From NCBI RefSeq assembly GCF_018070025.1, contig NZ_JAGPYQ010000001.1, positions 5,766,001 through 5,830,000 of the forward strand: 64,000 nt of DNA, read 5' to 3'. Under the pieces are notes generated by a model that searched no databases, was not told the DNA's origin, and was given only the letters and a program-made list of their open reading frames with translations. Position numbers and translations under genes: made by a program. Below, one piece after another: positions 17,143 through 25,593 of the stretch; positions within the stretch are counted from its first letter, which is position 1; the number at the start of each line of letters is the position of its first letter. This DNA is from Streptomyces liliiviolaceus (lineage in GTDB: Bacteria; Actinomycetota; Actinomycetes; Streptomycetales; Streptomycetaceae).

Positions 17143-17392
17143 CGGGTGACTCCTCGTTCTCGGGATATCTAGGCCTTGCCGACATGGGCTCAGAACATGT
17201 CTGGTTTCTGATGGTTCGGCGCTTCGGAGGACACGAAGGGCCCGCCCGGCGGAGTACCGGATGCCGAGGGGCCGCCGCACCGGGTACTGATGTCCTGCGC
17301 CGTCCGGGACCGTTGTCCGGGACCGTTCGCGATCAGTCTCGATCGGCCGCGATCGTTCGCGGGAGGTGCGGCGGCGGGGCGAACAGCGCCCG

Positions 17393-19057
17393 TCAGACGG
17401 GCTTGAGGCCCGGGTCGCCCGCCTCGGTCACGAAAGACGCGGCCGTCGTGATCGATGCGCCCGGCTTCGTCACGGCGGAGACGGTCCGGTAGTCGGCCCG
17501 GGCCTTCGTACGGTCCAGGGCGACCCGCACATAACCGCGCCGCCCGTTGTAGAACCTCAGGTGCGGGTTGGCCTTGTGGTAGGTGTCCCAGTTGCCGGGC
17601 CGGTCCGCGCCGTCCTTGCCGCTGGCGACCGAGGTGGCGACGATCTCCGTGCCCAGCGTCTTAGAGGCCGGGTCGTCGAAGTCCTCCTTGATGTCGAAGG
17701 CGTACCCGACGTGCACGTCCCCCGTCATGACGACCAGGTTCTCGACCCCGGCGGAGTCCGCGCCGTCGAGGACGCGGCGGCGCGAGGCGCGGTAGCCGTC
17801 CCAGGCGTCCATGGACGTCCGTGCCTCGGCGCCGAGATCGAACTTGCGCTGCGAGAAGCACACCTGTTGCGCCATCACGTTCCAGCGGCTCTGCGAGGCA
17901 CGCCAGCCGTCGAGCAGCCACTTCTCCTGCGCGGCGCCCGTGATGGAGCGTGCCGGATCGTCCGTCTCGGGGCCGGGCGCGTGCAGCGTGTCCCCGTACG
18001 CCTGGTCGGAGCGGTACTGGCGGGTGTCGAGGACGTCGAACTGGGCGAGGTTGCCCCACTGGAACCGGCGGTAGAGCTGGGCGTCCGGGCCGTTGGGCAT
18101 CTGGGCGTTGCGCAGGGGCTGGTTCTCCCAGTGCGCGCGGTAGGCCGCCGCGCGCCGCAGCAGGAACTCCTGCTCCGGCTCGTTGTTCTCACTGATGGCG
18201 CCCGCGTAGTTGTTCTCGGTCTCGTGGTCGTCCCAGGTGACGACGAAGGGATGCGCCGCGTGGGCCGCCCGCAGATCCGGATCGCTCTTGTAGAGGGCGT
18301 AGCGCAGCCGGTAGTCGTCGAGGGTCTTGGTCTCACGGTTGTACAGGTCGGGCAGCTTCCGGTCCGTGTAGTTGCGCGCGCCGCCCACGGAGTCGACGGC
18401 GTACTCGTAGAGGTAGTCGCCGAGGTGCAGGACCACGTCGACGTCGTCCTGGGCGAGATGGCGGTGCACGGTGAAGTACCCGTCGTGGTACGCCTGGCAG
18501 GCCACGGCCGCGTAGGTGAGCTTCGCGACGGCGGCCGTGGTGGCGGGTGCCGTGCGGGTGCGGCCGGTGTCGCTGATCCAGGCCCCGGTCCTGAACCGGT
18601 AGTAGTAGACCCGGCCGGCTTCGAGGCCCTCGACCTCCACGTGCAGGCTGTGGTTGTACTCGGGGAAGGCGACGGCGGTGCCCCTGCGGACCGTCAGGGC
18701 GAAGAACTCGTCGGTGGACACCTCCCACTCGACGGCCACGTACTGCCCGGGCAGACCGCCGCCCGGTTCGTACGGGGCGGGCGCGAGCCGGGTCCACAGC
18801 ACCACGGAGCCGGGCAGCGGGTCTCCGGAGGCGACGCCGAGGGTGAACGGGTCGGTGGGGATCCTCGCCCCGTCCAGTTCCCCAGGGCCTGCCGCACCCC
18901 GGGCCGGCAGGTTGGTGCCGAAGGCGAGGGCGGTGGCCGCGGCGGTCACCGTGAGGAACCGGCGGCGCCCGAAATGCCGTGCCGCGGAGCGCAGTTCGGG
19001 GTCATGTCGTGACGAGGTGTCCTGCGTCAGCGGTCTGCGACGGCCTGCCGGGGCCAT
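17393..19057 (-). CDS. phoD: Alkaline phosphatase D (PhoD), Tat-exported
   Basis: A 554-residue secreted phosphodiesterase/phosphomonoesterase. The N-terminus has a Tat-type signal (RRRFLTVTA around residues 30-40) before a hydrophobic stretch ending ARGAA. The N-terminal beta domain is followed by the metallophosphatase core: HLGDYLYEY, WDDHETENNY, MAQQVCFSQRK and TGDVHVGYA, which carry the Fe/Ca-ligand Asp, His and Asn residues. PhoD scavenges phosphate from organic esters outside the cell and is PhoP-dependent in Streptomyces. A candidate PHO box lies 60-100 bp upstream. The start at 19057 has AGGAGG at 6-base spacing. 250 bp separate it from the S1 protease start on the same strand. Confidence 0.92.
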   Translation of the reverse strand: MAPAGRRRPLTQDTSSRHDPELRSAARHFGRRRFLTVTAAATALAFGTNLPARGAAGPGELDGARIPTDPFTLGVASGDPLPGSVVLWTRLAPAPYEPGGGLPGQYVAVEWEVSTDEFFALTVRRGTAVAFPEYNHSLHVEVEGLEAGRVYYYRFRTGAWISDTGRTRTAPATTAAVAKLTYAAVACQAYHDGYFTVHRHLAQDDVDVVLHLGDYLYEYAVDSVGGARNYTDRKLPDLYNRETKTLDDYRLRYALYKSDPDLRAAHAAHPFVVTWDDHETENNYAGAISENNEPEQEFLLRRAAAYRAHWENQPLRNAQMPNGPDAQLYRRFQWGNLAQFDVLDTRQYRSDQAYGDTLHAPGPETDDPARSITGAAQEKWLLDGWRASQSRWNVMAQQVCFSQRKFDLGAEARTSMDAWDGYRASRRRVLDGADSAGVENLVVMTGDVHVGYAFDIKEDFDDPASKTLGTEIVATSVASGKDGADRPGNWDTYHKANPHLRFYNGRRGYVRVALDRTKARADYRTVSAVTKPGASITTAASFVTEAGDPGLKPV

Positions 19058-19116
19058 GGAGGCCTCCTCTCACGGTTGACGACACGCACAACGGACCCAC
19101 CGGCTGCGTGCGACCA

Positions 19117-19156
19117 GGTCACGGGGCCGCCGGAAGTGGATCACCGCATGTTAAAC
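19117..19156. promoter_or_regulatory. Candidate PHO box (PhoP direct repeats) upstream of phoD
   Basis: On the plus strand GATCACC (19139-19145) and GTTAAAC (19150-19156) are 11 bp apart start to start, matching the 7+4 layout of PhoP direct-repeat units (consensus GTTCACC) at 6/7 and 5/7 positions. GGTCACG at 19117 (5/7) is two periods further upstream. Orientation is opposite to phoD, which PHO boxes tolerate. Read by eye only. The rest of the 313-bp gap (19058-19370) holds one AT-rich patch (19146-19175) and no gene. Confidence 0.35.
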
Positions 19157-19370
19157 AGATAAAGCTCACAAATACGGCAGGCGCGGGACTGACGGGGCGT
19201 CCGGGCCGGACACACGGGAGCGCGTCCGCGCCGGACACGTCGGAGCGCGTCCGAGCCACCGGACTGACAACGTCCGCTTACCATGTCCGACTTGACCGGT
19301 TGCGGCCGGTGACGCGGGGTACGCGGAAGCCCCGTAGGAACACGGGTGAACAGGGAAAGGAACACGAGTC

Positions 19371-19634
19371 ATGGCACTGCGAGGCAGAGCGACACCGCCG
19401 TCCGAGCTGGGCACCCTGGAGCGCGGCACCAGGCAGCGCGGGCAGCTGCGGGTGCGCCTCATGGACATCGCGTGGACCGCGCTGTGCACCGTCCTGGCCC
19501 TGTGGGCCGTATGGAGTGTCTTCGGCGTGGCGAACGGAGCGACCGACTGGGCCTACTGCGCCGTGGCCTGGGTCCTCCTGGCCATCGCCCTGTCCCTGCG
19601 TGTCGTGACCGCCCGCCGGCGGACCCGGGTCTGA
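19371..19634 (+). CDS. Small membrane protein, 87 aa, two predicted TM segments
   Basis: Unrecognised small protein with a basic cytoplasmic N-terminus (RGRATPP...RQRGQLRVR), a TM helix (about residues 33-53, AWTALCTVLALWAVWSVF), a short polar loop (GVANGATD) and a second helix (about 60-80), ending in RRRTRV. The hairpin with both ends inside is typical of small YtxG/DUF-type accessory proteins. AAAGGAA precedes the ATG. It lies 32 bp upstream of another membrane protein on the same strand, so they are probably one transcript and may interact. Confidence 0.68.
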   Translation: MALRGRATPPSELGTLERGTRQRGQLRVRLMDIAWTALCTVLALWAVWSVFGVANGATDWAYCAVAWVLLAIALSLRVVTARRRTRV

Positions 19635-19666
19635 CGCACCGACCCGAAACCTAGGAGTGACGGACC

Positions 19667-20209
19667 ATGGAACGCGTCAACACCCTGCTCGGCAAACACA
19701 TCTGGCTGCAGTTCGTCCTGTCGATACTCGCCGGCAGCGCCCTGGTGGTGCTCCTGTTCCCGGGACCCTCCGTACTCTCCGTCGTGCTCCGCACGACCGT
19801 CGTCTCGGTCGGAGGCATCGCCGCCGTGCTCCTCGCCCGGCGCAAGGAGAAGCGGGCCGCGGGCAGCACGGACGGCCTCGTCGTACTGGACCGGAAGCTG
19901 CGCAAGGGTGACGTCCCCACCGATCCGGCCGAGCGGGACGCCATGCGCGCACTGGTCGCCCAGCGCCTGCACCGCACACGTCACCGCGTACCGGCTCTGG
20001 TCTTCCTCACGGTCCTCTTCTGCTCGGTCACCGTGCTGACGGCCGCGACCGGCGGGCCGCGCCAGACCATCGGCTTCGCGCTGCTCACCGTGGTCTTCAT
20101 CGGCTGGGGCATCTCCAACAGCTCCCTCCAGCACCGCCGCCTGCGCGCCATGGACGCGGCCCTGAGGAGCGACGGCGCCGCGCTGCGGCCCGACTATTCC
20201 CAGGCCTAG
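19667..20209 (+). CDS. Membrane protein, 180 aa, four predicted TM segments
   Basis: Unrecognised membrane protein. Two N-terminal helices (about residues 12-32 and 38-58, IAAVLLARRKEKRA) are separated from two C-terminal helices (about 105-125 and 130-150) by a cytoplasmic loop of about 45 residues that is rich in Lys/Arg/Asp (DRKLRKGDVPTDPAERDAMRALVAQRLHRTRHR). TAGGAGTGA precedes the ATG. Its last codons overlap by four bases with the convergent acetyltransferase stop (20206), so neither gene has its own terminator here. Confidence 0.68.
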   Translation: MERVNTLLGKHIWLQFVLSILAGSALVVLLFPGPSVLSVVLRTTVVSVGGIAAVLLARRKEKRAAGSTDGLVVLDRKLRKGDVPTDPAERDAMRALVAQRLHRTRHRVPALVFLTVLFCSVTVLTAATGGPRQTIGFALLTVVFIGWGISNSSLQHRRLRAMDAALRSDGAALRPDYSQA

Positions 20210-20862
20210 GCCTGCGCCGGGCCCGGCGCCGCGGCCTCAAGGTCGTCGATGCCGCCGGACATGATGGTCCGGACATGCTCGCTGATGTGCTCGGCGGGCC
20301 AGTCCCACCAGGCGAGGGCCAGCAGCCGCGCGATGTCCTCGTCGGCGTACCGGCGCCGCAGGAGCCTGGCCGGGTTGCCGCCGACGATGCCGTAGTCGGG
20401 CACGTCATCGACCACGACGGCCCCGGAGGCGATGATCGCCCCGTGACCGATCCGGACCCCGGGCATCACCGTGGTCCGGTATCCGAACCAGACGTCGTTG
20501 CCGACCACGGTGTCACCCCTGCCGGGCAGCCCGGTGATCAGATCGAAGTGCTCGGCCCAGTCCCCTCCCATGATCGGGAAGGGGAACGTCGAGGGGCCGT
20601 CCATCCGGTGATTGGCCCCGTTCATGATGAACCGCACGCCTTCGCCCAGCGCACAGTACTTACCGATCACCAGCTTCTCCGGCCCGTAGTGGTACAGCAC
20701 ATTGCGGGTCTCGAAAGCCGTCGGGTCGTCAGGATCGTCGTAGTAGGAGTACTCCCCCACCTCGATCAACGGCGAGGTGACCAGGGGACGCAGCAGCACC
20801 ACCCGGGGCTGCTCGGGCATCGGATGCACCACATCGGGATCGGCGGGAACGGCCGGCATCAC
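20206..20862 (-). CDS. Vat/CatB family O-acetyltransferase (left-handed beta-helix)
   Basis: A 218-residue xenobiotic acyltransferase-type enzyme. It carries the family's acetyl-CoA hexapeptide coils (VGNDVWFGYRTTVMPGVRIGHGAIIASGAVV) and the catalytic His in FIMNGANHRMDG (about 87). Streptogramin-A (Vat) and chloramphenicol (CatB) acetyltransferases share this architecture. In a producer genus such a gene may be self-resistance or act on an unknown hydroxyl; the substrate cannot be read from sequence. GTG 20862 and ATG 20859 follow AGGAGGAG. It overlaps its convergent neighbour by four bases. Confidence 0.82.
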   Translation of the reverse strand: MMPAVPADPDVVHPMPEQPRVVLLRPLVTSPLIEVGEYSYYDDPDDPTAFETRNVLYHYGPEKLVIGKYCALGEGVRFIMNGANHRMDGPSTFPFPIMGGDWAEHFDLITGLPGRGDTVVGNDVWFGYRTTVMPGVRIGHGAIIASGAVVVDDVPDYGIVGGNPARLLRRRYADEDIARLLALAWWDWPAEHISEHVRTIMSGGIDDLEAAAPGPAQA

Positions 20863-21004
20863 GGATCAACTCCTCCTGGGTGACGGGTCACATGATCGCA
20901 GCCGCCGACGCGACGAGGGCGATTGGCCCGCTTTCTCCAAGTCCATGGTCCCGGCCTGCCCTACGGCTCTATGCTTGAAGCCGCGTCGGGGGGACGGGGA
21001 TTGC

Positions 21005-21499
21005 ATGGTGGCACCTGAGGCGTCCCGCAACGCAGATCGGGCGCAAGGTTTGGCACGTGACGAATTCGCACTGGAGCGCTACCGCTACATACTCCAGCAG
21101 ATTCACGCGGTGAACGAGAATCTCCACCGTTTCCTGGCCATCTACCAGACGCTCGCGACCACATTGGTGACCGCCGTTCTCGCTCTTTTCGTGGGATACC
21201 GAGAATGGGGGATCGACGCCGCGACAGCACGTGGCGGAGTGGTCGGGCTGCTCGTCCTCACCACCGTTGTCGCCGCTTTCACCGCGACCTTGATCGTCGT
21301 CGGAGCCCTTACGTGGCTGGACTACCGCCACGAGGAGTGCGACCTCACCGACGAGATGGTCGCCCCCGACTTCCGCAAACGCCCGCGCACCCGCAACCTG
21401 TTGCGCTGGTACGAGACGTACGTCCTGGTATTCATCGTCGTCTCGGTACTGCTGATGTGGTTACTGGCCATGCTCTTCCTGCTCCCCGCGATGAGGTGA
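21005..21499 (+). CDS. Three-TM membrane protein coupled to HD-HSP90-like ATPase, candidate membrane effector
   Basis: A 164-residue membrane protein. A cytoplasmic helix (RDEFALERYRYILQQIHAVNENLHRFLAIYQTL) leads into TM1 (about 48-65), followed by TM2 (about 76-100), a charged cytoplasmic loop (DYRHEECDLTDEMVAPDFRKRPRTRN) and TM3 (about 136-160). Such a short helix-plus-TM layout is like SLATT/2TM-type effectors of bacterial conflict systems, though I cannot assign the family. GTG of the next gene is 9 bp beyond its stop, and the next ribosome site GAGGTGA overlaps its stop codon. Codon use is less GC-extreme at its start than in neighbours, which hints at transfer. Confidence 0.65.
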   Translation: MVAPEASRNADRAQGLARDEFALERYRYILQQIHAVNENLHRFLAIYQTLATTLVTAVLALFVGYREWGIDAATARGGVVGLLVLTTVVAAFTATLIVVGALTWLDYRHEECDLTDEMVAPDFRKRPRTRNLLRWYETYVLVFIVVSVLLMWLLAMLFLLPAMR

Positions 21500-21508
21500 A
21501 GTTCTACG

Positions 21509-24223
21509 GTGCCGGAATTCGATTACACCGCGACACCTCTTTGGCGGAAGACCCTCGCTGTACGACCGCGCGGGGACGATCACCGGGTCCAGCGGGAGCG
21601 TCTGCGTGCTTCCTATCTGGCCCTGCGTGAGAACGCGGCCCCACTGCTGACGGAGAACGCCCGCAGCATGCCCGATTTCACGGTCCACGACATCACGCAC
21701 GTCGACGCTCTGTGGGAGACGGCCGACATCATCTGCGGTGAACAGGTCACTCTCACACCGGCCGAGGCATACGTACTGGGGTGTGCCTTCGTGCTGCACG
21801 ATGCGGCCATGGGTGCGGCTGCGTACTCCGTGAGCCTCCCTGACGCGCTCGGCGAACAACGGTGGCGCGACCTCGTATCGATCACTCACTTCCGCAAGAA
21901 GGGATGCTGGCCGGACGCAGCGGAGCTGGACACGCCCCCGGCGGAGATCGCGGAGGAATGCCGGGCGATCGCCATCCGGGAGGCGCACGCGGAACAGGCT
22001 CGACGGCTGGTGGACCAGCCGTGGCGGTCCAGCGCGGGCAACGAGATCCACCTCATCCAGGATCTGCAACTGCGCGAGTCGTACGGCCCGCTCATCGGCG
22101 ACCTGGCGGCGAGCCACTGGTGGTCGGTCGACGCACTCGGCTCGCAGTTCCGGCAGGCCAAGGGCTCGCTGACCTGGCAGCCGGTGGAATGGCTCATCGA
22201 GCCGCTCAAACTGGCCTGTGTCCTGCGGCTCGCCGACGCGACCCAGATCGACAGTCGGCGTGCGCCCACGTTCCTGTTCTCGCTCCGCAGGCCCGAGGGT
22301 CTGTCGCACGACCATTGGCGGTTCCAGGAACACGTCAGCCGGCCTCATCTGCAGGGCGACCGGGTCACGTACACCTCACTGCGGCCTTTCGCCCCGCAGG
22401 CCGCGCCCGCGTGGTGGCTGGCTCTGGACTATCTCCGCCAGGTGGACGACGAGTTGAAGAAGGTCGACGCCCTCCTCCACGATCTCGGACGCGGACGACT
22501 GGCCGCCCGTGCGGTGGCCGGGGTGGACTCCCCCGAGCGTTTCGCCGAGTTGTTCCCCGTGACCGACTGGCGGCCCGTCGACGCCGCGGTGAAGATCTCC
22601 AACGTTCCCTCCCTGGTGGAGACCCTGGGCGGTGAACAGCTCTACGGCAAGGAACCGGAGGTAGCCGTCCGTGAGCTGATCCAGAACGCGCAGGACGCCG
22701 TCCTCGCCCGCCAGGTGATCGACCCCGACTTCACAGGCGCCCAGGTCGAGGTGCGACTGACACAGACACAGGGAGACTGGCATCTGGAAGTACGCGACAA
22801 CGGCATCGGCATGGACGAGGAGACCCTCGTCCACGGCCTGCTGGACTTCGGCACCAGCGGCTGGAGTTCTTCCCGCGTCCGTAACCGGCTGCCCGGACTC
22901 GCCAGCGGAGGTTTCAAGCCGAGAGGCCGGTTCGGTATCGGCTTCTTCTCAGTCTTCATGCTCGGCCACGAGATCGAGCTGACCACCCGGCGCTTCGACG
23001 GTTCGACGGCGGACGCCCGCCGGCTCACCTTCGAGGGATCATCGAGGCGCCCGCTCCTCGCGGCTCTGCCGGCCTCCGTCCGGACGGCCCCTGGCACCCT
23101 GCTTCGCATCCGACTCAAGGAGGATCCGTACAGCGCCGAGGGCATCCTCCTGCACACCGAGGACGACCACCTCAGCCAGCTCGTGCGCCGACTCGTCCTG
23201 GAGAACATGGTGCCCATCCGGGTCTGGGAGCCTGGAGCAACCTCCGCGGAAGCCGTCGAGCCCTTCGCCCTGGCCACCGGGTCGCCCGAAGCGGTCTTCG
23301 ACCGCCTCTACCCCTCCTTCACCAAGAGCTGGAAGGTGAATCAGGAAAAGCAACGCCTGCGGCTGCGGGACGCCTTCATCGAACGCGCCACCGAACTTTT
23401 CGACGACGACCAGCAGCGCATCGGTCTGGCTGCCCTGGGATCCGACCTTCTTTACTGGACCCAGCTCAATTACCAGGGCATCGTGACCGTCAACGGTTTC
23501 CTCGCCGACGAAGCAATGGGCTTCGCCGGGTACCTCGTCGGCCGACCGGATCGTGCTTCGCGAGACCAGGCCAAACCTGTCGCCGACCTTGACCAGCTGC
23601 GCCGCTGGATAGGTGAACAGGAACAACGACTGCGCACCACGGACAACTACACGGACTCACTTCAGCTGGAACTCTCCTTCATCCAGTACCGAGCCCTTCA
23701 CAGTCTCCCCGGGGACGCCGCCTTCGCCATGACCGCCGATGGGCTCATGCGGCCGGCCGACGTCATTCGGTGGGCCGCGCAACGGTCCGAGGTGTTCCTT
23801 GTCGAGGGAGGCCCGCCGCTGAGCTGGAGAGCCCGTCCGCCCGGGGCCTTCCACTATCTGTCCGGACGCGAGGTGCGCCTGGCCGAGGGCTGGGTCCTGG
23901 TCTGCATCGACGTCCTGGATCCCAAACTCGCCGATCTCTTCCCAGTTGCCCACGGCCGCGACAGCGCCTACGAGTTCGCCCGCCACGACACGAATCTCAG
24001 TTGGCAGAAGTTCTGGTGGCGCCTTTCCGGCAATGTGCACGGGCTGTTCCTCGAAGCCCTCTGCTCGGCGTGGTCCTGCACCATGGGCGACCTCCTCGCG
24101 CCGATCGAACAACGAGGCTGGTCGGACGTCGCCCATCTGGAGGACGAGTCTTTGGGACCCATCTGGGGCTACCACCTACGACGCCCGCACCAGACAATCC
24201 CGCCTTCACCGTCGGCCCCCTGA
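21509..24223 (+). CDS. HD domain plus HSP90-like GHKL ATPase, 904 aa, candidate conflict/stress sensor
   Basis: A large cytoplasmic protein with two recognisable parts. The N-terminal third is an HD-type domain: HDITHVDALW near residue 60, LHDAAMG near 96 and LRLADATQID near 240. The middle (about 365-560) is an HSP90/GHKL ATPase with all three boxes: RELIQNAQDAV (N box, near 385), DNGIGMDEE (G1, near 429) and GRFGIGFFSVF (G2, near 473). The C-terminal third is unique and holds no domain I recognise. HD-HSP90 architectures occur in proposed NTP-regulated defence systems, where the ATPase would gate an effector; here the 3-TM protein upstream is the natural partner. It overlaps the convergent HEAT-repeat gene by 18 bp. 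GTG 21509 is well supported by GAGGTGA. Confidence 0.72.
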   Translation: MPEFDYTATPLWRKTLAVRPRGDDHRVQRERLRASYLALRENAAPLLTENARSMPDFTVHDITHVDALWETADIICGEQVTLTPAEAYVLGCAFVLHDAAMGAAAYSVSLPDALGEQRWRDLVSITHFRKKGCWPDAAELDTPPAEIAEECRAIAIREAHAEQARRLVDQPWRSSAGNEIHLIQDLQLRESYGPLIGDLAASHWWSVDALGSQFRQAKGSLTWQPVEWLIEPLKLACVLRLADATQIDSRRAPTFLFSLRRPEGLSHDHWRFQEHVSRPHLQGDRVTYTSLRPFAPQAAPAWWLALDYLRQVDDELKKVDALLHDLGRGRLAARAVAGVDSPERFAELFPVTDWRPVDAAVKISNVPSLVETLGGEQLYGKEPEVAVRELIQNAQDAVLARQVIDPDFTGAQVEVRLTQTQGDWHLEVRDNGIGMDEETLVHGLLDFGTSGWSSSRVRNRLPGLASGGFKPRGRFGIGFFSVFMLGHEIELTTRRFDGSTADARRLTFEGSSRRPLLAALPASVRTAPGTLLRIRLKEDPYSAEGILLHTEDDHLSQLVRRLVLENMVPIRVWEPGATSAEAVEPFALATGSPEAVFDRLYPSFTKSWKVNQEKQRLRLRDAFIERATELFDDDQQRIGLAALGSDLLYWTQLNYQGIVTVNGFLADEAMGFAGYLVGRPDRASRDQAKPVADLDQLRRWIGEQEQRLRTTDNYTDSLQLELSFIQYRALHSLPGDAAFAMTADGLMRPADVIRWAAQRSEVFLVEGGPPLSWRARPPGAFHYLSGREVRLAEGWVLVCIDVLDPKLADLFPVAHGRDSAYEFARHDTNLSWQKFWWRLSGNVHGLFLEALCSAWSCTMGDLLAPIEQRGWSDVAHLEDESLGPIWGYHLRRPHQTIPPSPSAP

Positions 24224-25522
24224 GCCTCGCTCGAAGCATCGCACGTACTGCGGAGCTGCCGTGTCGCCCCCAGTCAGCAGCCGTAGCGCGGCGGCCCGCA
24301 CCTCCGCAGAGGGGGCCTCGTCCGCCAGCCGACGCAGGGCCGGAAGTGCCTCGGTCAGGCCGTCGAGCGCGTGGCAGGTGCGCCAGGTCGCGTCCCTGCC
24401 GGACGCGAGGTGGGCGGTGAGCGCGTCCGCCACGGGGCGGCGTTCCCAGACGCGGAGGCCGTCGTGGACGCGTGCGCCCAGGCCGTCGACCGCTCCCGCA
24501 CGCACCTCGGCTCCGGGGTCGTCGAGAAGCGGGAGCAGCAGCCAGACCGCGTCCCATCTTCCCGCCCTGCCCACCGCAAGCGCGGCGGCTCTCCTGGTGG
24601 TCGCCGGCAGCTCCGTGTCGGTGAGGGCTCTGCGCAGATGCTCCACGGCAGTCCCCGTGCCGAGGTCGCCCAGAGCGCCTGCGGCCCACCGTCCGGCCCG
24701 GGGGTCGCCGAGCCATCGCACTGCGAGGTCGGTCACCCGCCGTTCGCCCTGCCACCCGAGTCCGCTCAGCAGCGTGCCCGCGACCTCCGGGTCCCGTTCC
24801 GTCCGCAGGGCCTCGACCCAGGCGTCCCGCACCGAGCGCCCTTTCAGGTCCAGCAGCCGTCGGGCCGCCGCGTGCCGCACTTCGGGGGACGGGTCGCGCA
24901 GCCCGGTGAGAAGTGAGTCGAGCAACCGCCTGCCACAGTGCCCCGGCAGCATCTGCAACGCCTGCGCCCGGGCGGCGCCCTCGCCCTCCCGGGCCGTGCG
25001 GAGCACCTCCGCGCGGACGGCCGGGTCTTCGCGGAATCGGTACAGCAGCTTCCGTGCGCGTCCCCACACCGCGCCTTCCGGATCGCCCAGCAGCCGTGCC
25101 GCCGCCGCGACATCGCCCGTCACGCCCAGCGCGTACAGGCCGTCCAGGGCGTTGATCCGCAGGTGGTGGTCCGGATCGTCGAGCAGGCCAACGAATGCTT
25201 CCGTGACTGCTCTGCCCGTCAGCTTCAGCCGGATGGCGGCGACCGAGGCCCGGCGTCGCACCCAGGGGTCCAAGTCACGCATCAGCCCCGGCAGCACGGT
25301 GGCGTCCGCCTCCGGGACGCCGAGGCGGCCGAGTCCCAGGGCCGCCGACGCGCGCACCTCCGGTACGGGGTCGGCGGCAGCCTCGGTGAGGGCTTCGGCG
25401 TGCTCGGGTCGGCCGATCCTGCCGAGGCCTTTCGCTGCCGCCGCGCGACGCTCCGGATCCGCTTGCTTGTCGGCGTTCGTCAACTGACTTAAGAAGTAGG
25501 CGATTTGTTGTTCCGTCCCCAT
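24206..25522 (-). CDS. HEAT-repeat (PBS lyase-like) protein, 438 aa
   Basis: A helical solenoid built of about ten 30-40-residue repeats with the typical Asp-Pro/Val-Arg pattern, for example ADPVPEVRASAALGLGRLG, RDLDPWVRRRASVAAIRL, RDPSPEVRHAAARRLL and DDPGAEVRAGAVDGLG. Such scaffolds bind protein partners, and in conflict contexts they can act as sensors. Convergent with the HD-HSP90 gene: the stop regions overlap by 18 bp, so they are physically linked but on opposite strands; co-function is inferred only. The ATG at 25522 has a GGGGG-type weak ribosome site. Confidence 0.8.
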   Translation of the reverse strand: MGTEQQIAYFLSQLTNADKQADPERRAAAAKGLGRIGRPEHAEALTEAAADPVPEVRASAALGLGRLGVPEADATVLPGLMRDLDPWVRRRASVAAIRLKLTGRAVTEAFVGLLDDPDHHLRINALDGLYALGVTGDVAAAARLLGDPEGAVWGRARKLLYRFREDPAVRAEVLRTAREGEGAARAQALQMLPGHCGRRLLDSLLTGLRDPSPEVRHAAARRLLDLKGRSVRDAWVEALRTERDPEVAGTLLSGLGWQGERRVTDLAVRWLGDPRAGRWAAGALGDLGTGTAVEHLRRALTDTELPATTRRAAALAVGRAGRWDAVWLLLPLLDDPGAEVRAGAVDGLGARVHDGLRVWERRPVADALTAHLASGRDATWRTCHALDGLTEALPALRRLADEAPSAEVRAAALRLLTGGDTAAPQYVRCFERGSGGRR

Positions 25523-25593
25523 GGCACCCCCTGCAAGGGAGACTCATGAGCCGCCCCGGGGTTGCGCTTCCGCCCGCAGGGCCGCGTGTCCGT

